This document shows, piece after piece, positions 22,568 to 31,431 of a stretch of DNA of 64,000 nt. How positions within the stretch are numbered: position 1 is the first letter of the stretch; every line of letters begins with the position of its first letter. A program made the position numbers and the translations under genes. Origin of the DNA: Lachnospiraceae bacterium UBA3804 (GTDB taxonomy: Bacteria; Bacillota; Clostridia; Lachnospirales; Lachnospiraceae); the NCBI GenBank assembly GCA_002368665.1, contig DFEK01000001.1, positions 1 to 64,000 on the forward strand. Reading direction: 5' to 3'. The notes under the pieces are model-generated. The model made no database searches and was not told the origin of the DNA. It worked only from the letters and a program-made list of their open reading frames with translations.

Positions 22568-24286
22568 ATGCTGGAAGTTAAAGACTTACGAATTGAATTC
22601 TACGACCATTCGAGGCCGGAAGTAGCGGTACGCGATGTGGATTTTACCTTGAAAGAAGGTGAAATTCTCGGTCTTGTCGGAGAGTCCGGCAGTGGCAAGA
22701 GCCTTACGGCGAATGCCATTGCGGGTCTGATTCGTCGTGGTGATGTCAAGATTTCCGGCGAAGTCTGGTGGGAGCAGGAGGATGCGAATCGAATCGATCT
22801 GCTTCGCACACCCAGAAAGACCATGCGTGCCTTGCAGGGACAGGATATCGGTTTTATTTTCCAGGATCCGATGACGGCTTTTTCACCGGTACATAAGATC
22901 GGTTATCAGGTGGAGGATGCCCTTCGCGTGCATGGAAAGAAGACCTCCGAGGAAGGAAATAAGACCTCCGAGAGCGGAATCAAGACTTCTTCAGATGGCA
23001 AGAAAGAAGAATACTCGAAAGAAGAGCTGAAAGAGCGGGCTCTCAAAGCACTTTCGGATGTGGATCTGCCGGATCCCGAGAGAGTTTATAATTCGTATCC
23101 GTTTGAGTTATCGGGCGGAATGAGGCAGCGTGCCATGATCGCATCGGCGATGATCTCTTCGCCGAGACTTTTGATTGCGGATGAGCCGACAACTGCGCTT
23201 GACGTTACCGTGCAGGCGGAGATTATTAAGTTGCTGCAGCGGATTAATGAAAGAGACCATACGGCCATTCTATTTATTTCCCACGATCTGGGGCTGGTTC
23301 GAAAACTTTGCTCCAAAGTGTTGGTTCTGAAGGACGGAGATGTGGTCGAACAGGGACCCGCGGATGAGATTTTTCATAATCCGAAGGCAGATTATACGAA
23401 GAAACTGATTGCGGCGGAAGTGAATATCGGAGAGATGAGAGGACGGGGGCTCGGTGAGGACAGTGTAGAATCTTTGGGAGAGGGCGCAAATGCAGGAAAT
23501 GTTGCTGAATTCCAAGAAGCCGGGGATTCCTCCAAGACAGAAGAGTGCGTGGTTCGTGGACTGACCTATTATTATCCGATGCGCAAAGATATCGGCTCCA
23601 TTTCGCTTTGGGGCAAGAAGGATGCCAAGAGCGAACCCATTGGAATAAAGGATATTTCCCTTACTGTACACCGTGGAGAAATCATGGGCCTGGTCGGTGA
23701 GTCCGGCAGCGGCAAGTCTACGCTTGCCAAATGTATTGTAGGATTACTGCCTGTGAAAGAAGGCGAGATTCACTGCGGACTTGCAAGAATGGTTTTCCAG
23801 GATTCTTACAGTGCGCTGAATCCGAAGCGCAGAGTCGGATGGTTATTGAGAGAATCGCTTCGGTTAAGTGGTGTTCGGGACAGAGATGAAATTCGGGAAA
23901 GAATACAGGAAATCTTAGGCGAAGTGGAACTTTCCGAAGAATTGCTGGAACGTTTTCCGAGTGAATTATCCGGCGGACAGAGACAACGTGTCATGATTGC
24001 CATGGCATTGCTTCAGAAACCTTCATTCTTGATTGCAGACGAACCGGTATCTGCGTTGGATGTGGCAATCGGAGAGTCGATTACGAGGCTTTTACTGGAT
24101 TTAAGTCGTAAGCGCGGCATGGCGATCCTGTTTATTTCGCATGATCTTAGAACGGTATATTCCCTGTGCGATACCGTCTGCGTAATGAAGAAAGGCCGGA
24201 TCGTGGAAATGGCTCCGAAGGAAGAACTGTATACGAATCCGAAGGAAGAGTATACGAAGGTGCTTCTTAGGAGTGCGCTGGAGTAG
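22568..24286 (+). CDS. Fused double ATPase of the peptide ABC transporter (OppD-OppF type)
   Basis: A 572-residue protein that joins the two nucleotide-binding subunits normally encoded by oppD and oppF. Domain 1: Walker A GESGSGKS, signature LSGGMRQRAM, Walker B LLIADEPTTALD. Domain 2, from about residue 325: Walker A GESGSGKST, signature LSGGQRQRVM, Walker B FLIADEPVSALD. Each is followed by the family tail (NPKADYTKKLI; NPKEEYTKVLL). Between Q-loop and signature of domain 1 a low-complexity insert carries three 7-residue repeats KTSEEGN, KTSESGI, KTSSDGK (codons 22940-23002). It powers uptake through the two upstream permeases. It ends 4 bases from the convergent regulator gene. Confidence 0.95.
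   Translation: MLEVKDLRIEFYDHSRPEVAVRDVDFTLKEGEILGLVGESGSGKSLTANAIAGLIRRGDVKISGEVWWEQEDANRIDLLRTPRKTMRALQGQDIGFIFQDPMTAFSPVHKIGYQVEDALRVHGKKTSEEGNKTSESGIKTSSDGKKEEYSKEELKERALKALSDVDLPDPERVYNSYPFELSGGMRQRAMIASAMISSPRLLIADEPTTALDVTVQAEIIKLLQRINERDHTAILFISHDLGLVRKLCSKVLVLKDGDVVEQGPADEIFHNPKADYTKKLIAAEVNIGEMRGRGLGEDSVESLGEGANAGNVAEFQEAGDSSKTEECVVRGLTYYYPMRKDIGSISLWGKKDAKSEPIGIKDISLTVHRGEIMGLVGESGSGKSTLAKCIVGLLPVKEGEIHCGLARMVFQDSYSALNPKRRVGWLLRESLRLSGVRDRDEIRERIQEILGEVELSEELLERFPSELSGGQRQRVMIAMALLQKPSFLIADEPVSALDVAIGESITRLLLDLSRKRGMAILFISHDLRTVYSLCDTVCVMKKGRIVEMAPKEELYTNPKEEYTKVLLRSALE
22940..23002 (+). repeat. Three 21-bp in-frame repeats in the ABC ATPase gene
   Basis: Units at 22940-22960, 22961-22981 and 22982-23002 encode KTSEEGN, KTSESGI and KTSSDGK. 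The first two share their first 12 bases exactly. They form a surface insert in domain 1. Confidence 0.85.
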
Positions 24287-24290
24287 AAAA

Positions 24291-25364
24291 TTAATAGTAT
24301 TTCGGAACCGTCACCTTGTTGTGGATGGTATACTGGTACATTAGCATTGTTTCTTCGTTCATATTGATTGGTTTCAGGGTGACATTCGGATGCGCATTCT
24401 GAAAGACACGGAAGAGTTCATCCGCAAAACCCTGCCCCATGTATTCTACATCGGAGAAATCCAGGATTGCTTCTTTGAAAGAATTCAGTCTCATGTAAAT
24501 TCTTCGTGCCTGAGAGCGGGAAACCGGCTGTCTTTCAAGGCATGCTTTGAAAACCGGAATGCTGGTTCTGTAGAATCCTTCATCCGGGTCGGAGAATGAG
24601 TTAAATATTTCTTTTGCATTTCTTTTTGTCTCATTACTAATCTGCATGATTACCACCGTTCCCTTCTTGGTAAATTTCATGGCGTAAGCGAGCAGTCTGT
24701 TCTTTATTAGAGACGTGTCTCCCAGAAAACCGGATTGCAGAATGATTCCATCGGAGACAATTGCCGTTTTTTCAAGCAAATGCATGGTAAAGAAGATACC
24801 TTCTCCTGAATGCCTGTCCGGGAGTGTGGTCATCTTACCAATGAATAATTCTGTCACTGCATCCTCGGGGCGAGGGTTCTTCATTCCGAATGCTTTCAAT
24901 GCATCACAGATTTTGTGAAAGATTCCGACTCCGTCATCCGCGATGGTGATACGGTTATATAAGCAGCAGAAGTCTACTTTGATCTCAATGGTGCTCCCTT
25001 CGGAGTGCTCGATGGCATTATTAAATATTTCTGCCAAGGCATAATTCCAGATATGCTTCGAATTGTCGTTCCCAAGCAGAAGAGGGAAAACATCATCAAA
25101 GAAGATCAAATCATCATATTCGCACAAATCCGCAATTGAATACCGGAATGTATGCCTGCTGAACTTCAGTTTATATCCGCATTCGGCTGACTTGGACGGC
25201 ATAATATTGCCCAAGTCGCATTCTGCCTGAATGTATCTTTTCACACTGGTGACGGAGATACCGAAGGAGTCAGCGGTTTTGGCAATGAACTCCGGATCGT
25301 CGGAATCGATTTTCTCTAATAAGTAGCGTTTGATTTCTGAACGTTTCAATTCGGTAAATGACAT
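24291..25364 (-). CDS. HATPase / STAS-like (DUF4325) regulatory protein with N-terminal HTH
   Basis: A 357-residue cytoplasmic protein with three parts. Residues 1-60 look like a winged or simple HTH (KTADSFGISVTSVKRYI). A GHKL ATPase follows: N-box WNYALAEIFNNAIEHSEG, then ITIADDGVGIFHKI and HSGEGIFFT as G boxes. The C-terminal about 90 residues match the STAS-like DUF4325 (RRIYMRLNSFKEAILDFSDVEYMGQGFADELF). No histidine phosphoacceptor domain or membrane segment is visible, so it is not an ordinary sensor kinase; the design recalls anti-sigma/anti-anti-sigma partner switching within one chain. The start at 25364 is set by GGAGG seven bases upstream; the frame extends further but only through AT-rich nonsense. 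Confidence 0.82.
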   Translation of the reverse strand: MSFTELKRSEIKRYLLEKIDSDDPEFIAKTADSFGISVTSVKRYIQAECDLGNIMPSKSAECGYKLKFSRHTFRYSIADLCEYDDLIFFDDVFPLLLGNDNSKHIWNYALAEIFNNAIEHSEGSTIEIKVDFCCLYNRITIADDGVGIFHKICDALKAFGMKNPRPEDAVTELFIGKMTTLPDRHSGEGIFFTMHLLEKTAIVSDGIILQSGFLGDTSLIKNRLLAYAMKFTKKGTVVIMQISNETKRNAKEIFNSFSDPDEGFYRTSIPVFKACLERQPVSRSQARRIYMRLNSFKEAILDFSDVEYMGQGFADELFRVFQNAHPNVTLKPINMNEETMLMYQYTIHNKVTVPKYY

Positions 25365-25626
25365 GTGAAAACCTCCGTAAATAAAGGGAAAAGTCAAATT
25401 ATATAAAATATAAATCGTTATTATCAAACTATAATATATAAAATACAAACTATAATTAAGCATATTATAACACTTAAAGTAATAATTGCAATAAGGTATA
25501 TACAGAAACTTGATTTTGTGTGTGCATTTGAAATAATGATATGATTTACTCGCAAAAAATGCTATGATGATATAGTCCTTGTCGAAACGACGGACAGAAT
25601 CGGTTAACAGGTTAGAGGAGAGAAGC

Positions 25627-26133
25627 GTGGGACTTTTGGGCAGGTTCTACCCGGATGAATATTTCGAATCCGCGTATGTAATCGAATATAAGAAGTTATA
25701 CGATGAGGGGTATCGGGGAATTATCTTCGATATTGACAATACCCTTGTGCCTCACGGTGCGCCCTCGGACGAGCGAAGCAGGAAACTGCTGAAGGGATTG
25801 ATGGAGATGGGATATGGTGTGACGCTGCTTTCGAACAATAAGCCGAAGCGCGTGGACATGTTCAACGAACCCATCGGTGCGCAGTGCGTCTACAAAGCCG
25901 GCAAACCCTCCCGAAAGGGCTACCGAAAGGCCATGGAGGAGATGGGGACGAACGAGAGAAACACATTCTTCGTCGGCGACCAGCTTTTTACGGATGTCTG
26001 GGGTGCCAAAAGGACCGGAATCAAGTCCTTCCTTGTCAAACCAATCGATAAGAAGGAAGAGATACAGATTGTGATCAAGAGGGTGTTGGAGAGAGTGATT
26101 ATTAAGAGCTATTTGAAAAACGGCTGCAGATAA
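25627..26133 (+). CDS. YqeG-family HAD phosphatase
   Basis: A 168-residue HAD IIIA phosphatase of the YqeG family. IIFDIDNTLVPHG holds the two catalytic aspartates (DxD), LLSNNKP is motif II, the Lys of KAGKPSRKGYRKAM motif III, and FVGDQLFTDVWGAKR motif IV. Bacterial members resemble phosphatidylglycerophosphate phosphatases of organelles, but their substrate in bacteria is unproven. I start at GTG 25627, preceded by GAGGAG with a 6-base gap; the frame extends to a TTG at 25579 without support. A strong terminator follows. Single gene, cytoplasmic or membrane-peripheral. Confidence 0.93.
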   Translation: MGLLGRFYPDEYFESAYVIEYKKLYDEGYRGIIFDIDNTLVPHGAPSDERSRKLLKGLMEMGYGVTLLSNNKPKRVDMFNEPIGAQCVYKAGKPSRKGYRKAMEEMGTNERNTFFVGDQLFTDVWGAKRTGIKSFLVKPIDKKEEIQIVIKRVLERVIIKSYLKNGCR

Positions 26134-26157
26134 TATCTAAAACGGTCAATAATTATG

Positions 26158-26187
26158 GAGCGTGATTGGATTCACGCTCTTTTTTTG
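26158..26187 (+). terminator. Rho-independent terminator after the YqeG gene
   Basis: GAGCGTGA (26158-26165) pairs with TCACGCTC (26172-26179) around a 6-base loop, then a run of T (26180-26186). The stem sequence resembles that of the terminator at 31150. Confidence 0.85.
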
Positions 26188-26197
26188 TGCTCGGTTC

Positions 26198-26277
26198 TTT
26201 ACAACTACCTGAATTGAGTATATTATAGATTTATACCTGATTTGAGTATAACACATTCTGATACTCAAGCTGAGTAC
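26198..26277 (+). promoter_or_regulatory. Promoter with three operator-like repeats before the XRE/HipA pair
   Basis: TTTACA (26198-26203), 17 bases, TATTAT (26221-26226) forms a plausible promoter. CCTGAATTGAGTATA (26208-26222) lies in its spacer and -10 box; CCTGATTTGAGTATA (26236-26250) lies at the transcription start; and ATACTCAAGCTGAGTA (26261-26276) contains the motif inverted plus a second half-site. Such an arrangement is typical of autorepression by a helix-turn-helix antitoxin. Confidence 0.6.
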
Positions 26278-26301
26278 AACAAAGATATGATATGGGGACA
26301 C

Positions 26302-26709
26302 ATGCTTATGGAGATAAAAGATATACGAAATCAAACCGGTTTGACGCAGAAAGAATTCGCGGAAAGATTCGGAATTCCGGTTAAAACTTTGCAACACTGG
26401 GAAGCAGGGGAATCAAAACCGGCTCCGTATCTGCTTCATTTGATTGCCATGTCATTTCCACAGAACAAAGAGAATATGCGCAAGATAGAAACGGATTATT
26501 CGGTCTTTTATTATGATTCGAACGAACGCGCGGTGTATGACGAAGCCGGAACGAAAATTCTTCTAAGAATTGATATTACACATGTCAGGGAGAATAACCT
26601 TGGCTTGTATCTGAAGTCGTTGTTTGAAGATTATTATAAAGCACAGGAACAGTTTGAAACGGAATGCGGATTCGATGAAAAAGATGACATTATTTGGGAG
26701 AATCTGTAG
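26302..26709 (+). CDS. XRE-family HTH regulator, probable antitoxin of a HipA-like pair
   Basis: A 135-residue protein. The helix-turn-helix is near the N-terminus: DIRNQTGLTQKEFAERFGIPVKTLQHWEAG, with the usual TQxxFA recognition arrangement. The remaining about 75 residues are acidic and aromatic-rich (DYSVFYYDSNERAVYDEAGTKILLRIDI) and may bind the kinase encoded next. ATGs at 26287, 26302 and 26308 are all in frame; GGGG at 26294 favours 26302 or 26308. The HipA-like gene begins 12 bases after the stop. Three repeat copies at the promoter suggest autoregulation, as in HipB-type systems. Function is inferred from the gene pair. Confidence 0.82.
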   Translation: MLMEIKDIRNQTGLTQKEFAERFGIPVKTLQHWEAGESKPAPYLLHLIAMSFPQNKENMRKIETDYSVFYYDSNERAVYDEAGTKILLRIDITHVRENNLGLYLKSLFEDYYKAQEQFETECGFDEKDDIIWENL

Positions 26710-26721
26710 TGAGGGATTCGT

Positions 26722-27921
26722 ATGAATTATTTATTGTTACATAAAGACTTGATCGTGGCGCGATTCTTCCTTGATGAAGAAAATAAGAATTCACAACCAC
26801 AGAAAGTCAGAATTAATACTGCATACAAGGAACATTTTCCTATTGGTGGACAAATGAACAATATGAAGTTCATGGAGTGGTGGCAGGACCGCACGATACC
26901 TTCCACCCGTCAGGGGGCGATTCCGGCTTTGGAGAGACTGGGATATAAGTCTACCATTCATGCCATGGTAAATAATATGTGTCTTAGTCTGAATGATTGT
27001 TATTGGATTAAGCCTGAGAATATAGATGTTACCTGGAATGATGTGAACTTATTTACAAATGATTTTGTTGACTCGTTCGGTGAACTGACTTTTGACAGTA
27101 ATCATGAGTTTGATATACGGGAGAATACGGGCTTTCTTAAGGCAATCTCATCGCAGGGAGAAGTGCAGAAGAAATGGTGCATCGCCGAAGACGGTCGTCG
27201 TTTTATGGTTAAGGGAAATTATGGAAATTCGTACCAGCAGAGCATTAATGAAGTGTTCGCAACAAAACTTCATGAATTACAGGGGTGGAAAGAGTTTACG
27301 CCATATTTCTTTTGCAAAATCAAAACGGATCGGAATGTTGAAGGCCTGGGATGCATGAGTTATAATTTCTGTTCGGATACCGTTGAGTCGGTTTCGGCTT
27401 GGGAAATGCTTCAAACGGTTAAAATTCATCAGAACAGGTCGTTATTTGCGCCTTTCCGTGAAGTTTGTCTGAAGAATGGTATGAAGGAAGAATATTTCGA
27501 CCGGTTTATTGATTATCAGATCTTGAGTGACTTTCTGATCTCCAATACGGATCGTCATATGAATAATATTGCTATACTCAGAGATCCGGACTCGTTGAAG
27601 CTGATTGGTTTTGCACCGATTTATGATTTTGGCAATTCAATGTTCTATAAAATTCCGACAGAGTTTCTTCTGTCAGTTCAACCGGGACAGGATAAGACAC
27701 ATTCGTTTATTACGTCTAAAGAAATAAATCTTTTGAAATATGTAAAAGACAGGTCGGTCCTTAACTTGGATAAAATAGATGTCGACTTTTCGTTATATGA
27801 GAAGGACAACGGAGACAATAAGGAAAGAGGAGACAGGCTTAAAAGATTGTATTATCGAAAGGCGGAGATGTTACGAACCTTCCAACAGGGGAAGGATATT
27901 TGGAAAGGAAAGTACATCTGA
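26722..27921 (+). CDS. HipA-like serine/threonine kinase (putative toxin)
   Basis: A 399-residue protein with a HipA-like kinase fold. RRFMVKGNYGNSYQQSINEVFATKLHE carries the ATP-binding lysine and partner Glu; SNTDRHMNNIAIL is the catalytic loop (DRHxxN) and PIYDFGNSMFY the metal-binding DFG. The N-terminal about 140 residues differ from classical HipA, which has a distinct N-subdomain, and include WWQDRTIPSTRQGAI. Classical HipA phosphorylates glutamyl-tRNA synthetase and induces dormancy; the target of this variant is unknown. It is translated just after the XRE gene (12-base gap, weak GAGGG site). A weak GC hairpin plus T-run (27932-27955) follows. Confidence 0.82.
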   Translation: MNYLLLHKDLIVARFFLDEENKNSQPQKVRINTAYKEHFPIGGQMNNMKFMEWWQDRTIPSTRQGAIPALERLGYKSTIHAMVNNMCLSLNDCYWIKPENIDVTWNDVNLFTNDFVDSFGELTFDSNHEFDIRENTGFLKAISSQGEVQKKWCIAEDGRRFMVKGNYGNSYQQSINEVFATKLHELQGWKEFTPYFFCKIKTDRNVEGLGCMSYNFCSDTVESVSAWEMLQTVKIHQNRSLFAPFREVCLKNGMKEEYFDRFIDYQILSDFLISNTDRHMNNIAILRDPDSLKLIGFAPIYDFGNSMFYKIPTEFLLSVQPGQDKTHSFITSKEINLLKYVKDRSVLNLDKIDVDFSLYEKDNGDNKERGDRLKRLYYRKAEMLRTFQQGKDIWKGKYI

Positions 27922-27931
27922 TTGGCATAAA

Positions 27932-27955
27932 GCACGAATGAAAAGTGCGGTTTTT
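27932..27955 (+). terminator. Weak terminator after the HipA-like gene
   Basis: GCAC (27932-27935) and GTGC (27945-27948) around a 9-base loop, then GG and five T. The short stem makes this doubtful. Confidence 0.35.
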
Positions 27956-28107
27956 GTAAAAAATATACAAAATCAAAAAAACGGTTCTTTAACTATTTAT
28001 TTATTATTTCAGTTATGAGATAATGTCTAGAGTGGTGGTCGTGTGCGCTCTTTTTGCGCTTAAAAGGCGGCAACCGCAACAAATCTGATAATCGAGGTAG
28101 CGACAAA

Positions 28108-29844
28108 ATGGCAATCTTTGGTAACAGAATTCGTGTAGGTGATTTGTTGGTTATGAAGGGCTGCATCACAGAAGAGCAGCTTTCCGACGCGCTGGAAGAA
28201 CAGCAGAAAACAAAAGGCAAACTCGGACAAGTCCTGGTAGACATGGGATTTATCACGGAGGAAGTACTTGCAGGTGTTATTTGCGCACAGCTCGGTATCG
28301 AATCGATTGATTTAGCTAATTTCAAACCTGATCCCAAATTAATAGAAATGATTGGCGAAGATATTCTCCGTAAGGATGAACTTCTTCCCGTTGGATATGA
28401 TGAGAATAACTTCAATGCATTGAAAGTAGCAATGTCCGACCCGATGAACTTAGGTGCCATCGATGATGTGCAGCTGGTTACCGGCATGGAAGTTGTTCCC
28501 TTATATGCTTCTCTTAACCAGATCAACATGCATCTGGACAAACTCTTCGGCAAGAAGCAGGCGCAGGAAGCTTTGGAACAGTTCCAGTTGGAGCATGCAA
28601 ATGAGTTTGGCGATGAAGAGGAAGAGGCAGAGGATGAGTCCATCAACGATGCTCCTATCGTTAAGATCGTACGTTCCATGCTTCAGGAAGCGGTTCGTAT
28701 GGGATCTTCGGATATTCATATTGAAGCACTTGAGAAGGAAGTTCGAATAAGATACCGCGTTGACGGTGTTCTGCAGGTAATCAACAATTATCCTTTGAAC
28801 TCTTTGGCGGCTATCGTTGCCCGTATCAAGATTATTTCCGGTCTGGATATTTCCGAGAAGCGTAAACCCCAGGACGGTCGTTTGACCGAAGTGGTTGACG
28901 GCGAGGAATTCGATGTCCGTGTTTCCGTTCTTCCTACCGTTTACGGCGAGAAAGTCGTAATGCGTTTGACCAAGAAGAAAGGACTGACCAAAGAAAAGAA
29001 ATATCTGGGACTTTATCCCGACGATGAGGCACGTCTTGACGGTATTACCCATAACCCTCACGGAATCATCCTGGTAACAGGACCTACCGGTTCCGGTAAA
29101 TCTACGACATGCTACACCGTATTGAACGAGTTAAATAAAGAAACCGTTAATATCATTACCGTTGAGGACCCTGTCGAGGCAAACGTTCCCGGTATTAACC
29201 AGGTACAGGTTAATGTCAAAGCGGAACTTACCTTCGCATCCGCCCTTCGTTCCATCCTCCGTCAGGACCCTGATATTATCATGATCGGTGAGATTCGTGA
29301 CGGTGAGACGGCGCAGATTGCGGTTCAGGCATCCATTACCGGTCACTTGGTTATCTCTACGCTGCATACCAACTCAACATCAGCATCCGTTACCCGTCTG
29401 GTTGATATGGGCGTTGAACCGTACCTGATCGGTGATGCGGTTGTAGGTATCATTGCTCAGCGTCTGGTAAGACGTCTTTGCAATAAGTGTAAGAAGGCAA
29501 GACTTGCTACGGATATCGAGAAGAAGATGCTTCATATCGAAGGCCAGAAACTGGAAGGCGATGTTACGGTTTATGATCCCGTAGGATGCGAAGAATGCAA
29601 CAAGGGTTACAGAGGCCGTGTGGCTATCTATGAGATCATGCCGATTACGACCAAGATTCGTAAAACCTTACATGAGACTTTCACGGCTGACGATATTCAG
29701 AGAGTAGCGGTATCGGAAGGTATGAATACTCTTCGTATGGCCGGTGCAAGAAACGTTCTCGAAGGAAAGACTTCCATTGAAGAGATGGTCCGTGTTGCTT
29801 ACGATATGGACGAAATTGTGGAAATGGAGAATGCAGGAGATTGA
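28108..29844 (+). CDS. pilB: Type IV pilus assembly ATPase PilB (GspE family)
   Basis: A 578-residue hexameric motor that drives pilus extension. The N-terminal T2SSE_N region (LVMKGCITEEQLSDALEEQQ) is followed by a second N domain and the ATPase core: GPTGSGKST Walker A (about residue 330), DPDIIMIGEIRDGETAQIA as Walker B/Asp box, STLHTNS as the His box. The zinc tetracysteine LCNKCKKA with CEECNKGY (about 457-496) distinguishes PilB/GspE from PilT. I use the ATG at 28108 (MAIFGNRI), preceded by a GAGG site; an upstream GTG-like extension to 28054 has no support. pilC follows 64 bases later. No MshEN-type c-di-GMP motif was assigned with confidence. Confidence 0.95.
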   Translation: MAIFGNRIRVGDLLVMKGCITEEQLSDALEEQQKTKGKLGQVLVDMGFITEEVLAGVICAQLGIESIDLANFKPDPKLIEMIGEDILRKDELLPVGYDENNFNALKVAMSDPMNLGAIDDVQLVTGMEVVPLYASLNQINMHLDKLFGKKQAQEALEQFQLEHANEFGDEEEEAEDESINDAPIVKIVRSMLQEAVRMGSSDIHIEALEKEVRIRYRVDGVLQVINNYPLNSLAAIVARIKIISGLDISEKRKPQDGRLTEVVDGEEFDVRVSVLPTVYGEKVVMRLTKKKGLTKEKKYLGLYPDDEARLDGITHNPHGIILVTGPTGSGKSTTCYTVLNELNKETVNIITVEDPVEANVPGINQVQVNVKAELTFASALRSILRQDPDIIMIGEIRDGETAQIAVQASITGHLVISTLHTNSTSASVTRLVDMGVEPYLIGDAVVGIIAQRLVRRLCNKCKKARLATDIEKKMLHIEGQKLEGDVTVYDPVGCEECNKGYRGRVAIYEIMPITTKIRKTLHETFTADDIQRVAVSEGMNTLRMAGARNVLEGKTSIEEMVRVAYDMDEIVEMENAGD

Positions 29845-29908
29845 TGTTAAGCTCATAGAGCTTCACATATAAGGAAAAAACTAACAGTAAAGGTGGGAAA
29901 GGAAGACT

Positions 29909-31117
29909 ATGGCTCAATTTTCATACACAGCTATGACGCCTGACGGAAAGAAGAAGACAGGCAAAGTTGAAGCGAAAAGTAAAGAAGTTGCAGTTGCCAA
30001 TTTGAAGGCAGAGGGACTTACCGTAACCAAGATTGAAGCAGGCGGTGGCGGCGGACTGAAAGGAGTTCTCAGTTTCGGACAGAAGGTAAAGACGAGAGAC
30101 TTTGCAATTTTCTGTCGTCAGTTCACCAGTATCGTTCGTGCCGGTGTATCCATCGTAGATGCGTTCCAGATGTTGGGAGATCAGACACAGAATGCTGCAT
30201 TGAAGAATGCAATCGAACAGACACATTCCGATATTTCCAAGGGTGACACTCTTGCAGCTGCCATGAAAAAGCGAGGCGGCGTATTCCCCAATATGTTGAC
30301 CAATATGGTTGAAGCAGGTGAAGCTTCCGGTTCTTTGGATGTGGCGTTTGAACGTATGTCCATCCAGTTCGAGAAAGATGCAAAACTGGAATCAGCGGTT
30401 AAGAAAGCGATGATTTATCCTATCGTGTTGATTGTCGTTATGATTGGCGTTATCTGTGCGATGATGCTCTTCGTTATTCCCAGATTCGTAGGTATGTTCG
30501 ATGAAATCGGCGGTGAGCTTCCTGGAGTAACCAAAGCCTTGATGAATGTATCCGATTTCTTTGTTCATTACTGGTGGTTATTACTGATTATTGTTGTGGC
30601 TATCGTTGCCGGTTACAAAACTTTCTATGCGACCCAGAACGGTAAGGAACTGATCGACCGTATCAAGCTTCGTATCCCTGTATTCGGCGGCATTCAGATC
30701 AAATCCGCCTGCGCAAAGTTAGGACGTACGCTTTGTACTCTTCTCGGAGCCGGTGTTCCGATGGTTGATGCGCTCGATATTACTGCACGAAGCATGGATA
30801 ATGAAATGTATAAGAAGGCTATGAAAGATGCCAAAGATCAGGTTACAAGAGGTGTTGCTTTATCGCGACCTCTTAAAACTTCCGGTTTATTCCCTCCCAT
30901 GGTTATTCACATGGTTTCCATCGGTGAGGAAACCGGTAACATTGAGCAGATGCTTGAAAACGTTGCCGGATACTACGAAGATGACGTTCAGGCCGCTACC
31001 GAATCCATGATGGCATTGATGGAGCCTGCAATTATTATTGTAATGGCAGGCATTGTAGGATTCTTGGTAATCGCAATGCTTTCTCCTATGTTTTCACTGT
31101 ACGAAAGCCTGGCATAA
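29909..31117 (+). CDS. pilC: Type IV pilus inner-membrane platform protein PilC (GspF family)
   Basis: A 402-residue GspF-type protein that sits in the membrane and couples the PilB motor to pilin insertion. The N-terminus FSYTAMTPDGKKKTGKVEAKSK is the family opening; the two homologous cytoplasmic domains start at KTRDFAIFCRQFTSIVRAGV and IKSACAKLGRTLCTLLGAGV. Three membrane segments are seen (about 170-195, 215-240 and 370-400), with MMALMEPAIIIVMAGIVGFLVIAM at the end. An AAGGTGGGAAAGG-like ribosome site precedes the ATG. A strong terminator follows, separating it from the pilin unit. Confidence 0.95.
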   Translation: MAQFSYTAMTPDGKKKTGKVEAKSKEVAVANLKAEGLTVTKIEAGGGGGLKGVLSFGQKVKTRDFAIFCRQFTSIVRAGVSIVDAFQMLGDQTQNAALKNAIEQTHSDISKGDTLAAAMKKRGGVFPNMLTNMVEAGEASGSLDVAFERMSIQFEKDAKLESAVKKAMIYPIVLIVVMIGVICAMMLFVIPRFVGMFDEIGGELPGVTKALMNVSDFFVHYWWLLLIIVVAIVAGYKTFYATQNGKELIDRIKLRIPVFGGIQIKSACAKLGRTLCTLLGAGVPMVDALDITARSMDNEMYKKAMKDAKDQVTRGVALSRPLKTSGLFPPMVIHMVSIGEETGNIEQMLENVAGYYEDDVQAATESMMALMEPAIIIVMAGIVGFLVIAMLSPMFSLYESLA

Positions 31118-31149
31118 GGGTCAGAACAATTCAGAACAATATAGTATTC

Positions 31150-31180
31150 AAGGAGCGTGGCTTTTAGCCACGCTCCTTTT
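31150..31180 (+). terminator. Rho-independent terminator after pilC
   Basis: A perfect 13-bp stem, AAGGAGCGTGGCT (31150-31162) with AGCCACGCTCCTT (31166-31178), loop TTT, then T residues. Confidence 0.9.
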
Positions 31181-31341
31181 GCATTTAGTAATGCAAACTG
31201 GAACTTAATCTTGCAATTCACCGATATCAGCACGAAATAGAATATTATGTCATGAAATAAAGAGTCAAATAGCAATATTCACGACAAAGTAAAGTTTTCT
31301 TCGTGAAAATGCACAAAAGAAATCAGATTTTGATGGAAATG

Positions 31342-31371
31342 TGGACATATCGTTCAAAAAAATGCTATACT
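31342..31371 (+). promoter_or_regulatory. Predicted promoter of the pilin gene
   Basis: TGGACA (31342-31347), 18 bases, TATACT (31366-31371) with an extended -10 TG one base before it. It gives a leader of about 55 bases containing a 13-base-period doubled AAATGTCACAAA. A separate promoter fits a pilin that must be made in large excess over PilB and PilC. Confidence 0.65.
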
Positions 31372-31431
31372 CTGTTTACAGAAATGTCACAAACAAATGT
31401 CACAAAATTCAAAAAGAAGGAGAGAAAACAA

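Larger units (their letters stand above)
31118..31431. other. 314-base gap: pilC terminator, hairpin and pilin promoter/leader
   Basis: It contains the pilC terminator (31150-31180), a 6-bp hairpin TTGCAT/ATGCAA (31179-31196), the pilin promoter (31342-31371) and a doubled AAATGTCACAAA (31382-31393 and 31395-31406) in the pilin leader. No gene is present. Confidence 0.6.

Noticed and set aside
27950..28107. Cyclic di-GMP riboswitch before pilB
   Set aside because: The conserved GEMM elements could not be found; only small GC hairpins are present.
28501..29061. 186-codon minus-strand frame in pilB
   Set aside because: Antisense to the conserved ATPase core; no ribosome site.
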